Assembly (NCBI GenBank): GCA_032821775.1
Contig: JAVLRN010000072.1
Location: forward strand, 1-16,750
DNA: 16,750 nt
Direction: 5' to 3'
DNA from: Sanguinoderma infundibulare
Taxonomy: Eukaryota > Basidiomycota > Agaricomycetes > Polyporales > Polyporaceae
Shown here: piece by piece, positions 1 through 6,867 of the stretch
How the letters are laid out: every line of letters begins with the position of its first letter
Position numbering within the stretch: the stretch's first letter is position 1
The notes under the pieces: generated by a model
Databases searched by the model: none
The model's input: only the letters and a program-made list of their open reading frames with translations
What the model was told of the DNA's origin: nothing
Position numbers and translations under genes: made by a program

Positions 1-248
1 ATTATAGTAGTAAAATTAAAGGATCCTGTTAATAAGATGATAATTAATATTGCTGAACTTAATATTAACTCATAACTTATCATTGCGGCTGTAGATCTTA
101 AACTTCCTAAAAATGCATATTTAGAATTAGCAGACCATCCTGCAAATAATACACCATATACACCTAAAGAAGATAAAGCTAAAGTATATAAAATTCCTAA
201 AGGAAAATCAAATAATGTTAAACCTTCACCAAATGGTATTATTCCCCA
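1..248 (-). CDS. nad1: NADH dehydrogenase subunit 1, exon 2 (partial, runs off the left edge)
   Basis: Mitochondrially encoded core membrane subunit of respiratory complex I, in the inner membrane. Translated on the minus strand from 248, the exon starts WGIIPFGEG and continues through LGVYGVLFAGWSANSKYAF and GSLRSTAAMISYE, the most conserved part of NAD1 (the quinone-site loop and following helix). The reading frame is intact and all Trp codons here are TGG. It joins exon 1 after ...IFSLLG at 1313; removing 249-1312 restores one continuous frame. The C-terminal part lies outside the window. The identification is certain; the exact splice junction is inferred from the group I rule (exon ends in U, intron ends in G) and from the reading frame. 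Confidence 0.95.
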
Positions 249-1312
249 CTAATTTTAGTAATTAATATAGTTGAAATTATCTTTAAATCTAATTTAAAAT
301 AAAAATTATAACAGTTAAATTTAAGCGTTTGATTAAAGACCTATTTTATAAAGCATAGAAGGAATCAAATGACCTTTGATTAAATCTATTAAATAAGGTA
401 ATGATGATTTGTTAATTCTTATTCTATAAGACCTGTTTTTTTTATATTCAATCAATCCACAAGATAAGTTGAACTTATTTTCTAATATTGAAATTAAGTA
501 TAACACATCTTCCTTAGAGTAAGAATCAGTACAAAGAACTAAATTACCTTTAGCTTTATTAAAGGATCCATCATCCATGATCCAGAAGGCTAATGAAATA
601 GCGGTTAATCTATCGGAACTATTTTTAGGCACAATTTTAATGTTTTTATTATTTAATTTAACATAAAATTCTTCATTAACCCAATTAAACATTGGATATT
701 TTAAAGTACTAAAACCTATATCCATATGTAAATCTTTAGTTAACTTATTTAATTTTCTGTTATAAATTTTAGGGTCTGTTTTAACATAAGGTTTAAATAT
801 TGAATACAAATGATAAATAAAATCTTTGTTCTTTAAAGACATATAAAATCTTAATCTTGTATTACCATTTAAATGAGGTTTTTCTGCTGTTAAATCCCCT
901 AACATTGAACCAAATATGACTTCTTTTTGATAATCAGTTAATTCTGGTGCTGGAAGAGTTTTAGGTCCTTTACTTCTTAAATTAACAACTGTTCCTTTAG
1001 ATAAAGCAATAAAACTTAAATAAATAAATTCACTATTATAATCTGATATTTTTAAAAAGAAACCCAACTATATTAAAAAATTTGGACTATATCTTTAATA
1101 TAAAGTAATCAAATAAAAAATTTAACTGACCTTATACTATTTCACGTGTAGTCTCTGAGGATCCTAATTTAATAATTACCATAAGTAAAATTTGGTTTCC
1201 TGCTGATTGTCCAAGCTTTAAGATTTTTACTACCTTAGAAATAAGGTTAGTACTTAAAACGATGAGGAGGTTCCAGCATATGGTGAAATTTGAATTAGGC
1301 CAGGGTTAATTA
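249..1312 (-). mobile_element. Group I intron in nad1 (1064 nt) with an internal endonuclease gene
   Basis: The intron separates NAD1 residues LLG and WGII. On the minus strand the conserved core elements appear in order: a P/Q-like stretch near 1185-1215 (AATCAGCAGGAAACC), an R-like stretch at about 1145-1160 (TCAGAGACTACACG) and the classical S element at about 1085-1097 (AAGATATAGTCC), which together form P3/P7. The exon 1 end GGT abuts an intron start that makes a short palindrome with it (GGTTAATTAACC), and the last intron base is G at 249. The endonuclease ORF follows the S element, so it sits in a peripheral loop 3' of P7, near P9. The subgroup was not determined. Confidence 0.85.
333..1067 (-). 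CDS. LAGLIDADG homing endonuclease encoded in the nad1 intron
   Basis: A single-chain, two-motif LAGLIDADG endonuclease of 244 residues that would cut intron-less nad1 and promote intron homing; members of this family may also act as maturases. Motif 1 is IFGSMLGDL (residues 51-59, putative catalytic Asp58) and motif 2 is LAFWIMDDG (159-167, putative catalytic Asp166). Each starts a half-domain, and conserved family segments such as RLRFYMSLKN and RYRIRINKSS-like strands follow. The ORF is free-standing, with its own ATG at 1067, not fused to exon 1, and it has no in-frame TGA. It ends 84 nt before the intron 3' end. Full length and both motifs suggest an active enzyme, but activity cannot be read from sequence. 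Confidence 0.92.
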   Translation of the reverse strand: MGFFLKISDYNSEFIYLSFIALSKGTVVNLRSKGPKTLPAPELTDYQKEVIFGSMLGDLTAEKPHLNGNTRLRFYMSLKNKDFIYHLYSIFKPYVKTDPKIYNRKLNKLTKDLHMDIGFSTLKYPMFNWVNEEFYVKLNNKNIKIVPKNSSDRLTAISLAFWIMDDGSFNKAKGNLVLCTDSYSKEDVLYLISILENKFNLSCGLIEYKKNRSYRIRINKSSLPYLIDLIKGHLIPSMLYKIGL

Positions 1313-1609
1313 ACCTAATAAACTAAAGATTAAAGTAGATACCGGTGCTAAATAAAATAATACTTTATTTGATTGTGAGGGTATAATTGTTTCTTTCACT
1401 ATTAATTTTAAAGCATCAGCAAATGGTTGAAGTATTCCGTAGTAACCTACAGTGTTGGGTCCTACTCTTCGTTGATGTGCTGCTAATTGTTTTCTTTCTA
1501 TGATAGTCATAAAAGCTACTGAAAGTAATATAGGTAATAAAACTAATAAAACATCTATTAAATTGATGATTATATTAGCTATTTGTATTAATAAATCGTA
1601 TTGAATCAT
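1313..1609 (-). CDS. nad1: NADH dehydrogenase subunit 1, exon 1
   Basis: The N-terminal 99 codons of NAD1, starting ATG at 1609. The protein opens with a first membrane helix (INLIDVLLVLLPILLSVAFM), followed by the strongly conserved IERKQLAAHQRRVGPN and ILQPFADALKL blocks that line the ubiquinone channel, and then a second helix (VLFYLAPVSTLIFSLLG). Exon 1 ends with the Gly codon GGT at 1315-1313. Translation past this point would hit a stop inside the intron, so splicing is required. The ATG is the only Met near the expected N-terminus and gives the usual nad1 length upstream of the conserved block. Confidence 0.96.
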
Positions 1610-1842
1610 CTGTTTTTATTTTTTTAAATTTTAATTGTCATTTTAGTACTTTCGTACTTTTTTTTTATGATATAAATATGTCCAGTAAAAATATTTAATA
1701 TATTCTTGTTGGCTCTTACTTTATTTATTAAAGATATAGGCTCATTATAAACATAATGGTATACATAATAACTATTTATTAATTTATTTATTTATTTTTT
1801 TACATTGTAACGAATTAGTTTATTTTTACTAATTTTATTTTC

Positions 1843-1911
1843 ATTCTCTTTTGGAATCGAACCAAAATTGACATTTTAGAAGAATGATGTTCTGCCATTA
1901 AACTAAGAGAA
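1843..1911 (-). tRNA. trnR(ucu): tRNA-Arg (anticodon UCU)
   Basis: A cloverleaf can be drawn on the minus strand. Acceptor arms TTCTCTT (1911-1905) and AAGAGAA (1850-1844) are fully paired. The T arm has TTTGG/CCAAA around TTCGATT, and the anticodon stem CATT/AATG has loop CTTCTAA, giving anticodon TCT. It decodes AGR arginine codons. The gene is short (about 69 nt), as is usual in mitochondria. It is separated from trnC by 11 nt. Confidence 0.88.
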
Positions 1912-1922
1912 TTTTTTTTTAC

Positions 1923-1997
1923 GAGAGTTAAGAAGGAATCGAACCTTACGATAAATTTTGCAAATTTACTACAGAAACCAACTGTAAGCATAACTCT
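1923..1997 (-). tRNA. trnC(gca): tRNA-Cys (anticodon GCA)
   Basis: Acceptor arms AGAGTTA/TAACTCT at 1997-1991 and 1930-1924 pair perfectly. The D arm is TACAG/CTGTA, and the anticodon stem TAAAT/ATTTA encloses TTGCAAA (anticodon GCA). The T arm contains GGTTCGATTCC. It decodes UGY. Confidence 0.9.
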
Positions 1998-2198
1998 ATT
2001 ATTATCTTTGTTTTATTAAATTTTAAAATATCATTTTATGCTTTGCTCTATAACAAGGTAAAAAATTGTTTTTTTATTTTTATTTTTTTTTTATTTTATT
2101 CTAAAAGGGTTATATCTAACCCCCCTCTTATATTAGACCCAAACAAAACATAAGGTTGGTTACATTTTGTTTTGGTTTTTGTTCTATAGTTTAATTTA
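1998..2198. other. AT-rich spacer with an imperfect hairpin
   Basis: No gene is visible between trnC and atp9. Arms at 2139-2148 (CCAAACAAAA) and 2165-2175 (TTTTGTTTTGG) can fold into a stem with one bulged base, 24 nt downstream of the atp9 stop on the minus strand. This may be a transcript end or processing structure; that role is inference only. Confidence 0.45.
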
Positions 2199-2420
2199 TT
2201 ATGAGTATAATAATAAGAATGCAATCATTAAAGAGAATAATCCTGTAGCTTCTGCTAAAGCGAATCCTAATATTGCATATCCGAATAATTGTCCTCTTAT
2301 TTGAGGATTTCTAGCTGTCGATGCGATTAAAGCTGAGAAAATTAATCCAATTCCAGCTCCAGCTCCAATTAAACCTGAACAAGCTAACCCTGCTCCTATA
2401 TATTTTGCTGCTGCTAACAT
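2199..2420 (-). CDS. atp9: ATP synthase subunit c (subunit 9)
   Basis: The proton-carrying c-ring subunit of F1Fo ATP synthase, in the inner membrane. The 73-residue protein has the exact family length and architecture: a first hydrophobic helix rich in Gly and Ala ([17 protein letters not shown]), the polar loop ARNPQ that contacts the central stalk, and a second helix [17 protein letters not shown] containing the proton-binding Glu in ALAEATGL. The start is the ATG at 2420; the stop is TAA. The gene is uninterrupted and lies between trnD and trnC on the same strand, consistent with a polycistronic host transcript cut at tRNAs. Confidence 0.97.
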   Translation of the reverse strand: MLAAAKYIGAGLACSGLIGAGAGIGLIFSALIASTARNPQIRGQLFGYAILGFALAEATGLFSLMIAFLLLYS

Positions 2421-2518
2421 ACTAAATAATACAATGGTTTGTTTTTGATAGTATACACACGTTTGCGTTTTAAAGACTTAAAATAAGTTAGTCTTTTAAT
2501 TTAATAACGATTTTTTTC

Positions 2519-2591
2519 CGAGCCCTTCCAGATTTGAACTGGGACCATCCTAACTGACAATTAGGTACTCTACCAATTAAGTTAAGGGCCC
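2519..2591 (-). tRNA. trnD(guc): tRNA-Asp (anticodon GUC)
   Basis: Acceptor arms GGGCCCT/AGGGCTC pair, with one G-U. The anticodon stem CCTAA/TTAGG encloses TTGTCAG (anticodon GTC). The T loop is TTCAAAT, with a C-A mismatch at the base of the T stem. It decodes GAY. Confidence 0.9.
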
Positions 2592-2609
2592 TTTTTTTTT
2601 AGAAATAAA

Positions 2610-2683
2610 CAAGAGCGAGGTGAATCGAACACCTATCAGTGATTTTGGAAATCATTATACTAACCTAATTATACTACGCTCCT
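2610..2683 (-). tRNA. trnW(cca): tRNA-Trp (anticodon CCA)
   Basis: Acceptor arms AGGAGCG (2683-2677) and CGCTCTT (2617-2611) pair, with one G-U. The T arm is AGGTG/CACCT around TTCGATT. The anticodon stem TGAT/ATCA encloses TTCCAAA, giving anticodon CCA. By ordinary rules this reads only UGG, yet several ORFs in the window need UGA as Trp. Whether C34 is edited or another trnW exists elsewhere cannot be seen here. Confidence 0.88.
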
Positions 2684-2802
2684 ATAAAAATTATATATTA
2701 ATATTTAAATAAATATATTATTATTTAATTTTAATTAAAAATAAGGTGATTAATTTTTTTTATTAAATAATAAAATTATAGGTATATAATATATGTGAAT
2801 AT

Positions 2803-2874
2803 TACGAGTAATCAGATTCGAACTGATGATAACTACTTGGAAGGTAGAAGTTATACCAACTTAACTATACTCGT
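2803..2874 (-). tRNA. trnG(ucc): tRNA-Gly (anticodon UCC)
   Basis: Acceptor arms ACGAGTA/TACTCGT pair perfectly. The D stem is GTTA/TAAC, and the anticodon stem CTAC/GTAG encloses CTTCCAA (anticodon TCC). The T arm has ATCAG/CTGAT around TTCGAAT. It is the last host gene before the plus-strand plasmid-like block. Confidence 0.92.
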
Positions 2875-3269
2875 TTTTTTTCAGACCCTTTTATATTCGA
2901 TTTGCTTATTTATAATTTAATATAAAAATATAGCAATTGGCTAGGTATTATCTTTTTATACACGTCCTTATGAAGAGAAGGCATGTCCTATGGCTATCTC
3001 TTTTAAGTATTTCTTTTTATGTACTTATTATTTATTTATTTATTTTTAGCTTAATAATTATTTTTTAGATTATTTTGTTATTAGGTAGGATTAAGTTTTA
3101 TTTATCGATATTAACTTACTATTTATAAATATTTAATTGTTCTTTATTTATTAGTATTGCCGTATTTTTTTTTTTATTTTTAGTGGGATTAATAACTTAT
3201 ATTTAGGTTTCTATCCATTTTAGGTTTTGAAAATACTGTTTTTACTTATTTAATATTTAAGGACTACTT
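2875..3269. other. Left junction region between host tRNAs and plasmid-like block
   Basis: About 400 nt of AT-rich DNA with no credible ORF or tRNA on either strand. It should contain the left end of the inserted plasmid, but I found no stretch matching the reverse complement of 10220-10680, so terminal inverted repeats are either lost, short, or outside what can be seen by eye. The stretch at 2935-3000 is slightly richer in GC than its surroundings (CACGTCCTTATGAAGAG, ATGTCCTATGGCTATC) and could be structured RNA or a relic; I cannot name it. Confidence 0.4.
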
Positions 3270-3290
3270 TTGATAGACGTATTCTATTCT
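3270..3290 (+). repeat. 21-nt direct repeat, copy 1 (candidate plasmid promoter)
   Basis: The same 21 bases, containing TGATAGACGTATTCTATTCT, recur at 9587-9607. Its 3' part also overlaps a second shared motif (3283-3301 with 4715-4733). All copies lie upstream of plasmid ORFs and on the same strand. A promoter or transcription start role is inferred from position. Confidence 0.65.
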
Positions 3291-3301
3291 AATTAAAAAA
3301 A
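3283..3301 (+). promoter_or_regulatory. 19-nt shared upstream motif, copy 1
   Basis: The sequence TCTATTCTAATTAAAAAAA occurs here and at 4715-4733. It lies 79 nt before the first plasmid ORF and 92 nt before the second. The identity of sequence, strand and position relative to two unrelated ORFs makes a common promoter or leader element the simplest reading. Confidence 0.5.
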
Positions 3302-3379
3302 CATTTTTTATGTTTTAACTATATCATAAAAAATAATGTTTTATTAAACAATAACATAAATAATTTAGATACGAATGTT

Positions 3380-4582
3380 GTGGAAAATGCTAATGAAGGA
3401 GCTTTAGTAATAGTAAGAAAAAACATTGACAATTTTAATAATTCAATGGAAGAAATGAATGAAAATTTATTTAATGAATCAACACCTTTTGCAGAGTTAT
3501 TTCCTAATTATGAACCAACAGAATCACTTTATCCAGTAAAAATATTTAATAGTTTTAATAACTTAGTTAAAGATCAATTTAGTGATTTTTTCTCACAAAT
3601 TTTAGTAAAAGCTACAAAAGGTAATGTTGTTGATAAAATAATAGAAAAATCTGTAGAAAATAAATCATCATCTATTTTTCCAATAAAGAATTATCCTTCT
3701 TTTGAAGAATTTAAAGGAATGTATGATAAATTTGATCCTATTAAACCTTTAGGTAATTTTGGTGATTTTAATATTAATAATGCTATAAATATATTGAAAA
3801 ATATAGAATATACTGCTTTTACACCTTTAACTATGGGTATTGGGACTGTACAAATTATTAGTGCAGGTATATTTTATAAAGTGTTAGTAAATAAATACGT
3901 AGAACATGCTTATCCAATGAGAACTTTAGATTTTCTTAAAACTGATAGAGATAAACTAGATTGGCTATTAGCGCGAAGTAGACATATTAAACTATTTATG
4001 ATTGTTTATGCACCAATTATTACTTTTTGTTTATTTAATGTTAATAAAAATATTGTTATTAGATTAATAGATGGTGGTAAACCATCAGATGAAAGTTTTA
4101 TTTTATTGGGTTTATCTACTTTAAAAAATAAATTCAAATTGAATAATAGATATTTTAGTGTATTTAATAATAATAATAATAATAATATTAGTAATAATAA
4201 TAATAATAATAATAATAAATTTAATGAGATTATAAAAATTGATTTAAAATATTATTTCTTAGGTTTTATTCACTTATTATTTTTAACTATTTTAAGTTTT
4301 TATATAAGTTATAAAACTATATTATATTATTATATTATATTTGGTTTTATATATATATTATATTTATTAATTGAATTAACTGTATTAATATTATACTTAA
4401 ATAGGTGAATAACTACACCTTTATATTTACCAAATTACTTACGTAATTGGTTTAAGGAAAAAGAAAATATTGCATACTCTAAAGTTGATTTAAAACGTTT
4501 ATATATGGATTTTTATTTAAAAAATATTTTATTTCCCGTTATCTTAAATGGTATTTTTGTTTTATTGTATCTATATTTATAG
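3380..4582 (+). CDS. Plasmid ORF A: multi-pass membrane protein of unknown function, with an in-frame UGA
   Basis: Read with code 4 (UGA = Trp at 4406-4408) the frame is open to a TAG at 4580 and gives 400 residues; with UGA as stop it ends after 342. The residues after the UGA (WITTPLYLPNYLRNWFKEK...) end in another hydrophobic helix, supporting Trp. The N-terminal 140 residues are soluble and polar. Hydrophobic stretches follow at about 150-175, 200-225, 290-312, 314-341 and at the C-terminus, with an Asn run at about 262-278 caused by an AAT microsatellite. There is no ATG at the start of this frame: GTG at 3380 is used here, but the frame is open back to 3293, so an ATA start at 3326 or 3356 is possible. 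I do not recognise a family. Confidence 0.7.
4166..4219 (+). repeat. (AAT)n microsatellite inside ORF A
   Basis: A run of AAT triplets interrupted by ATTAGT, encoding poly-Asn in frame between two membrane segments of ORF A. Triplet periodicity keeps the frame when the run changes length. Confidence 0.85.
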
Positions 4583-4714
4583 AACCAATTATTTTGTTGT
4601 GTTGTTTTTTTTAATATATCCTCAATTTTTAATATTACTCAAGCTACGCCATATCTTAAATAATTGTTTTTCAACCTGTTATTTAGATAGAGATTAAAAG
4701 GTTTTATATATAAA

Positions 4715-4733
4715 TCTATTCTAATTAAAAAAA
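4715..4733 (+). promoter_or_regulatory. 19-nt shared upstream motif, copy 2
   Basis: Exact second copy of TCTATTCTAATTAAAAAAA (first at 3283-3301), 92 nt before the ATG of ORF B, in the otherwise empty 242-nt gap between ORFs A and B. This gap has no ORF or tRNA that I can support. Confidence 0.5.
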
Positions 4734-4824
4734 TAAATTTATATATACTAATATGTTAGTTTTAATAAGTAATTAACATAAATTAAATAATAACTTATTC
4801 TAAAATTTTTTATAAGGTTATACG

Positions 4825-6216
4825 ATGTTAAAATTTTTAAAATTTTATTTTTATAAATTCATTAATTATTATTATAAAATAATTAGGTTAAGAACCGGGG
4901 CATTAATAAATAGTATAATAATAGGTTTATTATTAATGATATTAGGTACCATAACATTATTTGTAAGACAAGATATATTTATGTCTTTAAATTTACCTTT
5001 GTCTATAAAGATATTGTTATTAACATTAGGTTTAATTTATGCTTTATTTTTGAAATTCAATTTATTATGTAGGATAACTACAATATTAATAAAAGGTATA
5101 CCATTCTTCATTAAAAAAATCAAAGATGATATGAGTGTATATCATTATTTTATCTCTTATTTGTTATTTAATATCGGATTAATAATAATGAGTATTTTAG
5201 TATTAATAAGAATATTTTCATTCTATTTTAGTTATTTTGGTGAATCTTTCTATGAATTTTTCTTATTTGAAAATACTTTAATTTTTTTTATATACCTAAA
5301 TTATATGTATGTTAATCTTAATAAATATAACTATGAATTAGATGTAAATAAAACTACAAAATTAGCTTTATTTCAAGTAATTATTCTATTATCATTCCCT
5401 ATTATTTTTATATTTAATAATTTTATTAATTTAAATTACATAAAATTATTTAATGTTATTTATTGTCAACCAAATGAAAGTACACCATCTAATAGTAATG
5501 TGCAAACTAATGTACAAACTAATGTACAAACGAATAACCAAGCAAATATACAACCTGGTTCAGATTCAAATTCAAATTCAAATGCACAGCATAATAATCA
5601 ACTTAATAATCAGGCAAATACAACCGAAAATGCGGTTCAACCTATTAACTCTGTTGTATCCCCTTATATAAGTGTTTATTTAGGACATACCCATAATTAC
5701 GTTGAATATGTATATAATAATTGTTCATTCTGGAATAATATAAAATTTTTAGAACATATTAGAAGCTTAGGATGTTATGTACCAGATACAGTAGATTGTC
5801 AACTTAAATTAGTATTAAAAAAAGCTATAAAAACATCTCTGTTCAATAAATATTTATTAGAAAATGATATAAATAATTTTCCTTATTTAAGAAAATATTC
5901 TACTATATACTTAGATTACCAAAGATTATTTGGTCATCCTGTATTATTTAATGGTATATATGATTATGGTATATATGATGAAAGTAAAGATTATAACATT
6001 CACTTTTTATTATTAAGTGGTAAAAGTAAATGTTCTTCATTATTGGATTTATTAAGATTTATTGAATTTTATCCTGTATTAGATACTAATAATAATCAAA
6101 TATTAATTAATAAAATTAATAATTTTATTAGTAGTACTAGTGGTGGAACATTAAAACCTAATTCAACTATTTCTTTACATGAACAAATTAAAAATTATAT
6201 ATCTCTTAAAATATAG
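4825..6216 (+). CDS. Plasmid ORF B: multi-pass membrane protein with an Asn/Gln-rich linker, function unknown
   Basis: 463 residues from ATG 4825 to TAG 6214-6216. The N-terminal 200 residues hold about five hydrophobic helices (roughly 27-48, 58-80, 106-132, 143-165, 178-200). A low-complexity linker follows at about 215-265, with NVQTNVQTNVQTN and SNSNSN repeats, and then a soluble domain (about 270-460) with YLGHTHNYVEYVYNN and FLLLSGKSKCSSLLDLLRF. No known domain is recognised. Its last 38 nt overlap the next ORF in the +1 frame. Because the sense of the C-terminus carries smoothly into that frame (…NYISLK then YREQEG), the two may be one gene broken by one extra A in the AAAA run near 6207. 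Confidence 0.75.
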   Translation: MLKFLKFYFYKFINYYYKIIRLRTGALINSIIIGLLLMILGTITLFVRQDIFMSLNLPLSIKILLLTLGLIYALFLKFNLLCRITTILIKGIPFFIKKIKDDMSVYHYFISYLLFNIGLIIMSILVLIRIFSFYFSYFGESFYEFFLFENTLIFFIYLNYMYVNLNKYNYELDVNKTTKLALFQVIILLSFPIIFIFNNFINLNYIKLFNVIYCQPNESTPSNSNVQTNVQTNVQTNNQANIQPGSDSNSNSNAQHNNQLNNQANTTENAVQPINSVVSPYISVYLGHTHNYVEYVYNNCSFWNNIKFLEHIRSLGCYVPDTVDCQLKLVLKKAIKTSLFNKYLLENDINNFPYLRKYSTIYLDYQRLFGHPVLFNGIYDYGIYDESKDYNIHFLLLSGKSKCSSLLDLLRFIEFYPVLDTNNNQILINKINNFISSTSGGTLKPNSTISLHEQIKNYISLKI

Positions 6217-6724
6217 AGAACAAGAAGGTGTAACAAATAGGCAAGAAAGATTTGCGCATGTTAATTTATTTGGTTTTCATATAACATTTTGTGATTATAA
6301 GTACAAATTATTTGATTATGAATTTGAGATTCAAAGATCTCAAGTCTTTGATTCTTATGATCAAATAACTGATTTTTTAAATTTAAGAATTAAAAATTTC
6401 GATGAGATATGGAATGACTTTAATTTATCTCCTCACTTAAAAACAGCAATTATAAGTGATCCTAGTTTATATGCTCATTCACAGGTGTATAATAATAATC
6501 CTAACGACTTAAGATTAATATGTTCAGAAGATGTATTAAAATATTTATTAATTAGGGTAAAAGAAAACAGATCTATAGCTATGTTAAGTATGGGTATACC
6601 ATTATATCCTAATTATGTTCATGAACTAATAAGAAAGGACACAGCTTATATAGTTACTGAATATGAATATATAAAATGGTATAAAGATTTGATGCTTGAA
6701 ATTTCAAAAGAATTAAATAAATAA
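6179..6724 (+). CDS. Plasmid ORF C: hypothetical soluble protein, possibly the C-terminal half of ORF B
   Basis: 181 residues from an ATG at 6179 inside ORF B. The first 10 residues are in the overlap and look like out-of-frame ORF B sequence; from YREQEGVTNRQERFAHVNLF onward the protein has a normal amino-acid mix with Trp, Cys and charged residues, so this frame is coding. No signal peptide, membrane helix or known motif is visible. Two readings fit: a separate, translationally coupled overlapping gene, or the continuation of ORF B after a +1 frameshift, which would make one protein of about 640 residues. I favour the second. It ends TAA at 6722-6724, shortly before the tRNA-like element. 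Confidence 0.6.
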   Translation: MNKLKIIYLLKYREQEGVTNRQERFAHVNLFGFHITFCDYKYKLFDYEFEIQRSQVFDSYDQITDFLNLRIKNFDEIWNDFNLSPHLKTAIISDPSLYAHSQVYNNNPNDLRLICSEDVLKYLLIRVKENRSIAMLSMGIPLYPNYVHELIRKDTAYIVTEYEYIKWYKDLMLEISKELNK

Positions 6725-6762
6725 ATTTAAGTAGCCCCTCATTAATAATAAATTACCCCCTA

Positions 6763-6835
6763 TAACCTTTAGTTTAATTGTTAAAACCAGGATTTTATAA
6801 TCCGGATGCAGGTTAGAGTCCAGCAAGGTGTACCA
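6763..6835 (+). tRNA. Degenerate tRNA-like element with encoded CCA, upstream of the plasmid DNA polymerase
   Basis: The layout matches a tRNA: a 7-nt acceptor arm TAACCTT (6763-6769) against AAGGTGT (6825-6831) with 5 of 7 pairs; D stem GTTT/AAAC (6772-6775, 6784-6787) with 8-nt loop; T arm GCAGG/CCAGC around TTAGAGT (6808-6824) with one A-A mismatch; discriminator A and then CCA (6833-6835). The anticodon arm is irregular: CAGGA/TCCGG (one A-G mismatch) with an 8-base loop TTTTATAA, or GGATT/AATCC with a 4-base loop, so no anticodon can be assigned. Variable loop is only 2 nt. It may be a tRNA pseudogene or a tRNA-mimic that marks a processing site 33 nt before the polymerase start. Confidence 0.5.
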
Positions 6836-6867
6836 AAACAAAAAAAACCCTTATCTTAATAGTCGAT

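Noticed and set aside
2935..3010. Possible structured RNA such as a mitochondrial RNase P RNA fragment
   Set aside because: Slightly higher complexity than its surroundings, but I could not find the conserved P4 motifs on either strand.
5453..5671. 72-codon plus-strand ORF inside ORF B in another frame
   Set aside because: Its composition (repeated IQIQIQ, MYKLMYK) mirrors the Asn/Gln repeat of ORF B read out of frame; no independent support.
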